Below, piece after piece: positions 5,732 through 5,777 of a DNA stretch of 5,777 nucleotides. The first letter of the stretch is position 1. Every line of letters begins with the position of its first letter. The DNA lies in assembly GCA_025453505.1 (NCBI GenBank), contig JALOQG010000194.1:1-5777 (forward strand), given 5' to 3'. The translations under genes were made by a program, and so were the position numbers. The notes under the pieces were generated by a model that searched no databases, was not told the origin of the DNA, and saw only the letters and a program-made list of their open reading frames with translations. Origin of the DNA: Myxococcota bacterium. Its GTDB lineage: Bacteria; Myxococcota_A; UBA9160; PR03.

Positions 5732-5777
5732 GTGCTCGCTCTCGTCCTCGCCGTGACCGTGGCCCTGCTGATCTCCG
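5732..5777 (+). CDS. Start of a membrane or exported protein (3' truncated)
   Basis: A GTG with a good ribosome binding site opens a frame that runs off the right edge after 15 codons. The visible residues, MLALVLAVTVALLIS, are entirely hydrophobic and without a basic N-terminus, which suits a first transmembrane helix or an uncleaved signal anchor. The gap of 92 bases and the terminator-like hairpin before it suggest it may be a separate transcription unit. Nothing more can be said about its function. Confidence 0.55.
   Translation, partial: MLALVLAVTVALLIS

Overview
This is a very GC-rich bacterial window (around 70 % G+C by eye, with strong G/C at third codon positions), densely coded and with short intergenic gaps. 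Exported proteins with Sec-type signal peptides, a periplasmic-type cytochrome c and a Spy/CpxP-like protein suggest a Gram-negative, respiring bacterium. A deltaproteobacterial, Binatota or acidobacterial type of lineage would fit, but nothing here fixes the taxonomy. I see no rRNA, tRNA, CRISPR array, insertion sequence or phage gene. No stretch longer than 300 bases lacks a gene.

Layout: (1) bases 2-1462 (+) are the C-terminal part of a large AAA-ATPase/TPR signalling protein whose N-terminus lies outside the window. (2) Bases 1487-1969 (-), convergent with it, encode a secreted mono-haem cytochrome c. (3) A divergent gap of about 100 bases (1970-2072) separates the cytochrome from a rightward run of genes: a cation diffusion facilitator transporter (2073-2996), a small exported Spy/CpxP-like protein (3086-3496), a MurF-like Mur ligase (3509-4828) and a TauE/SafE-type membrane permease (4890-5639). 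(4) After a gap of 92 bases, a new membrane or exported protein begins at 5732 and runs off the window.

The four rightward genes may be co-transcribed; the gaps are 89, 12 and 61 bases. By family they combine metal or anion transport with envelope functions, but no pathway can be stated with confidence. The Mur ligase is the most unusual gene. It keeps the ATP-binding and C-terminal Mur ligase domains but has no room for the UDP-substrate-binding N-terminal domain of MurF. Its hallmark DDSYNANP-type motif is altered, and it ends in a four-cysteine motif (C-x4-C-x6-C-x2-C). Other points worth a look are an altered metal site in the CDF transporter and a perfect hairpin that encloses both the likely ribosome binding site and the TTG start of the TauE-like gene.
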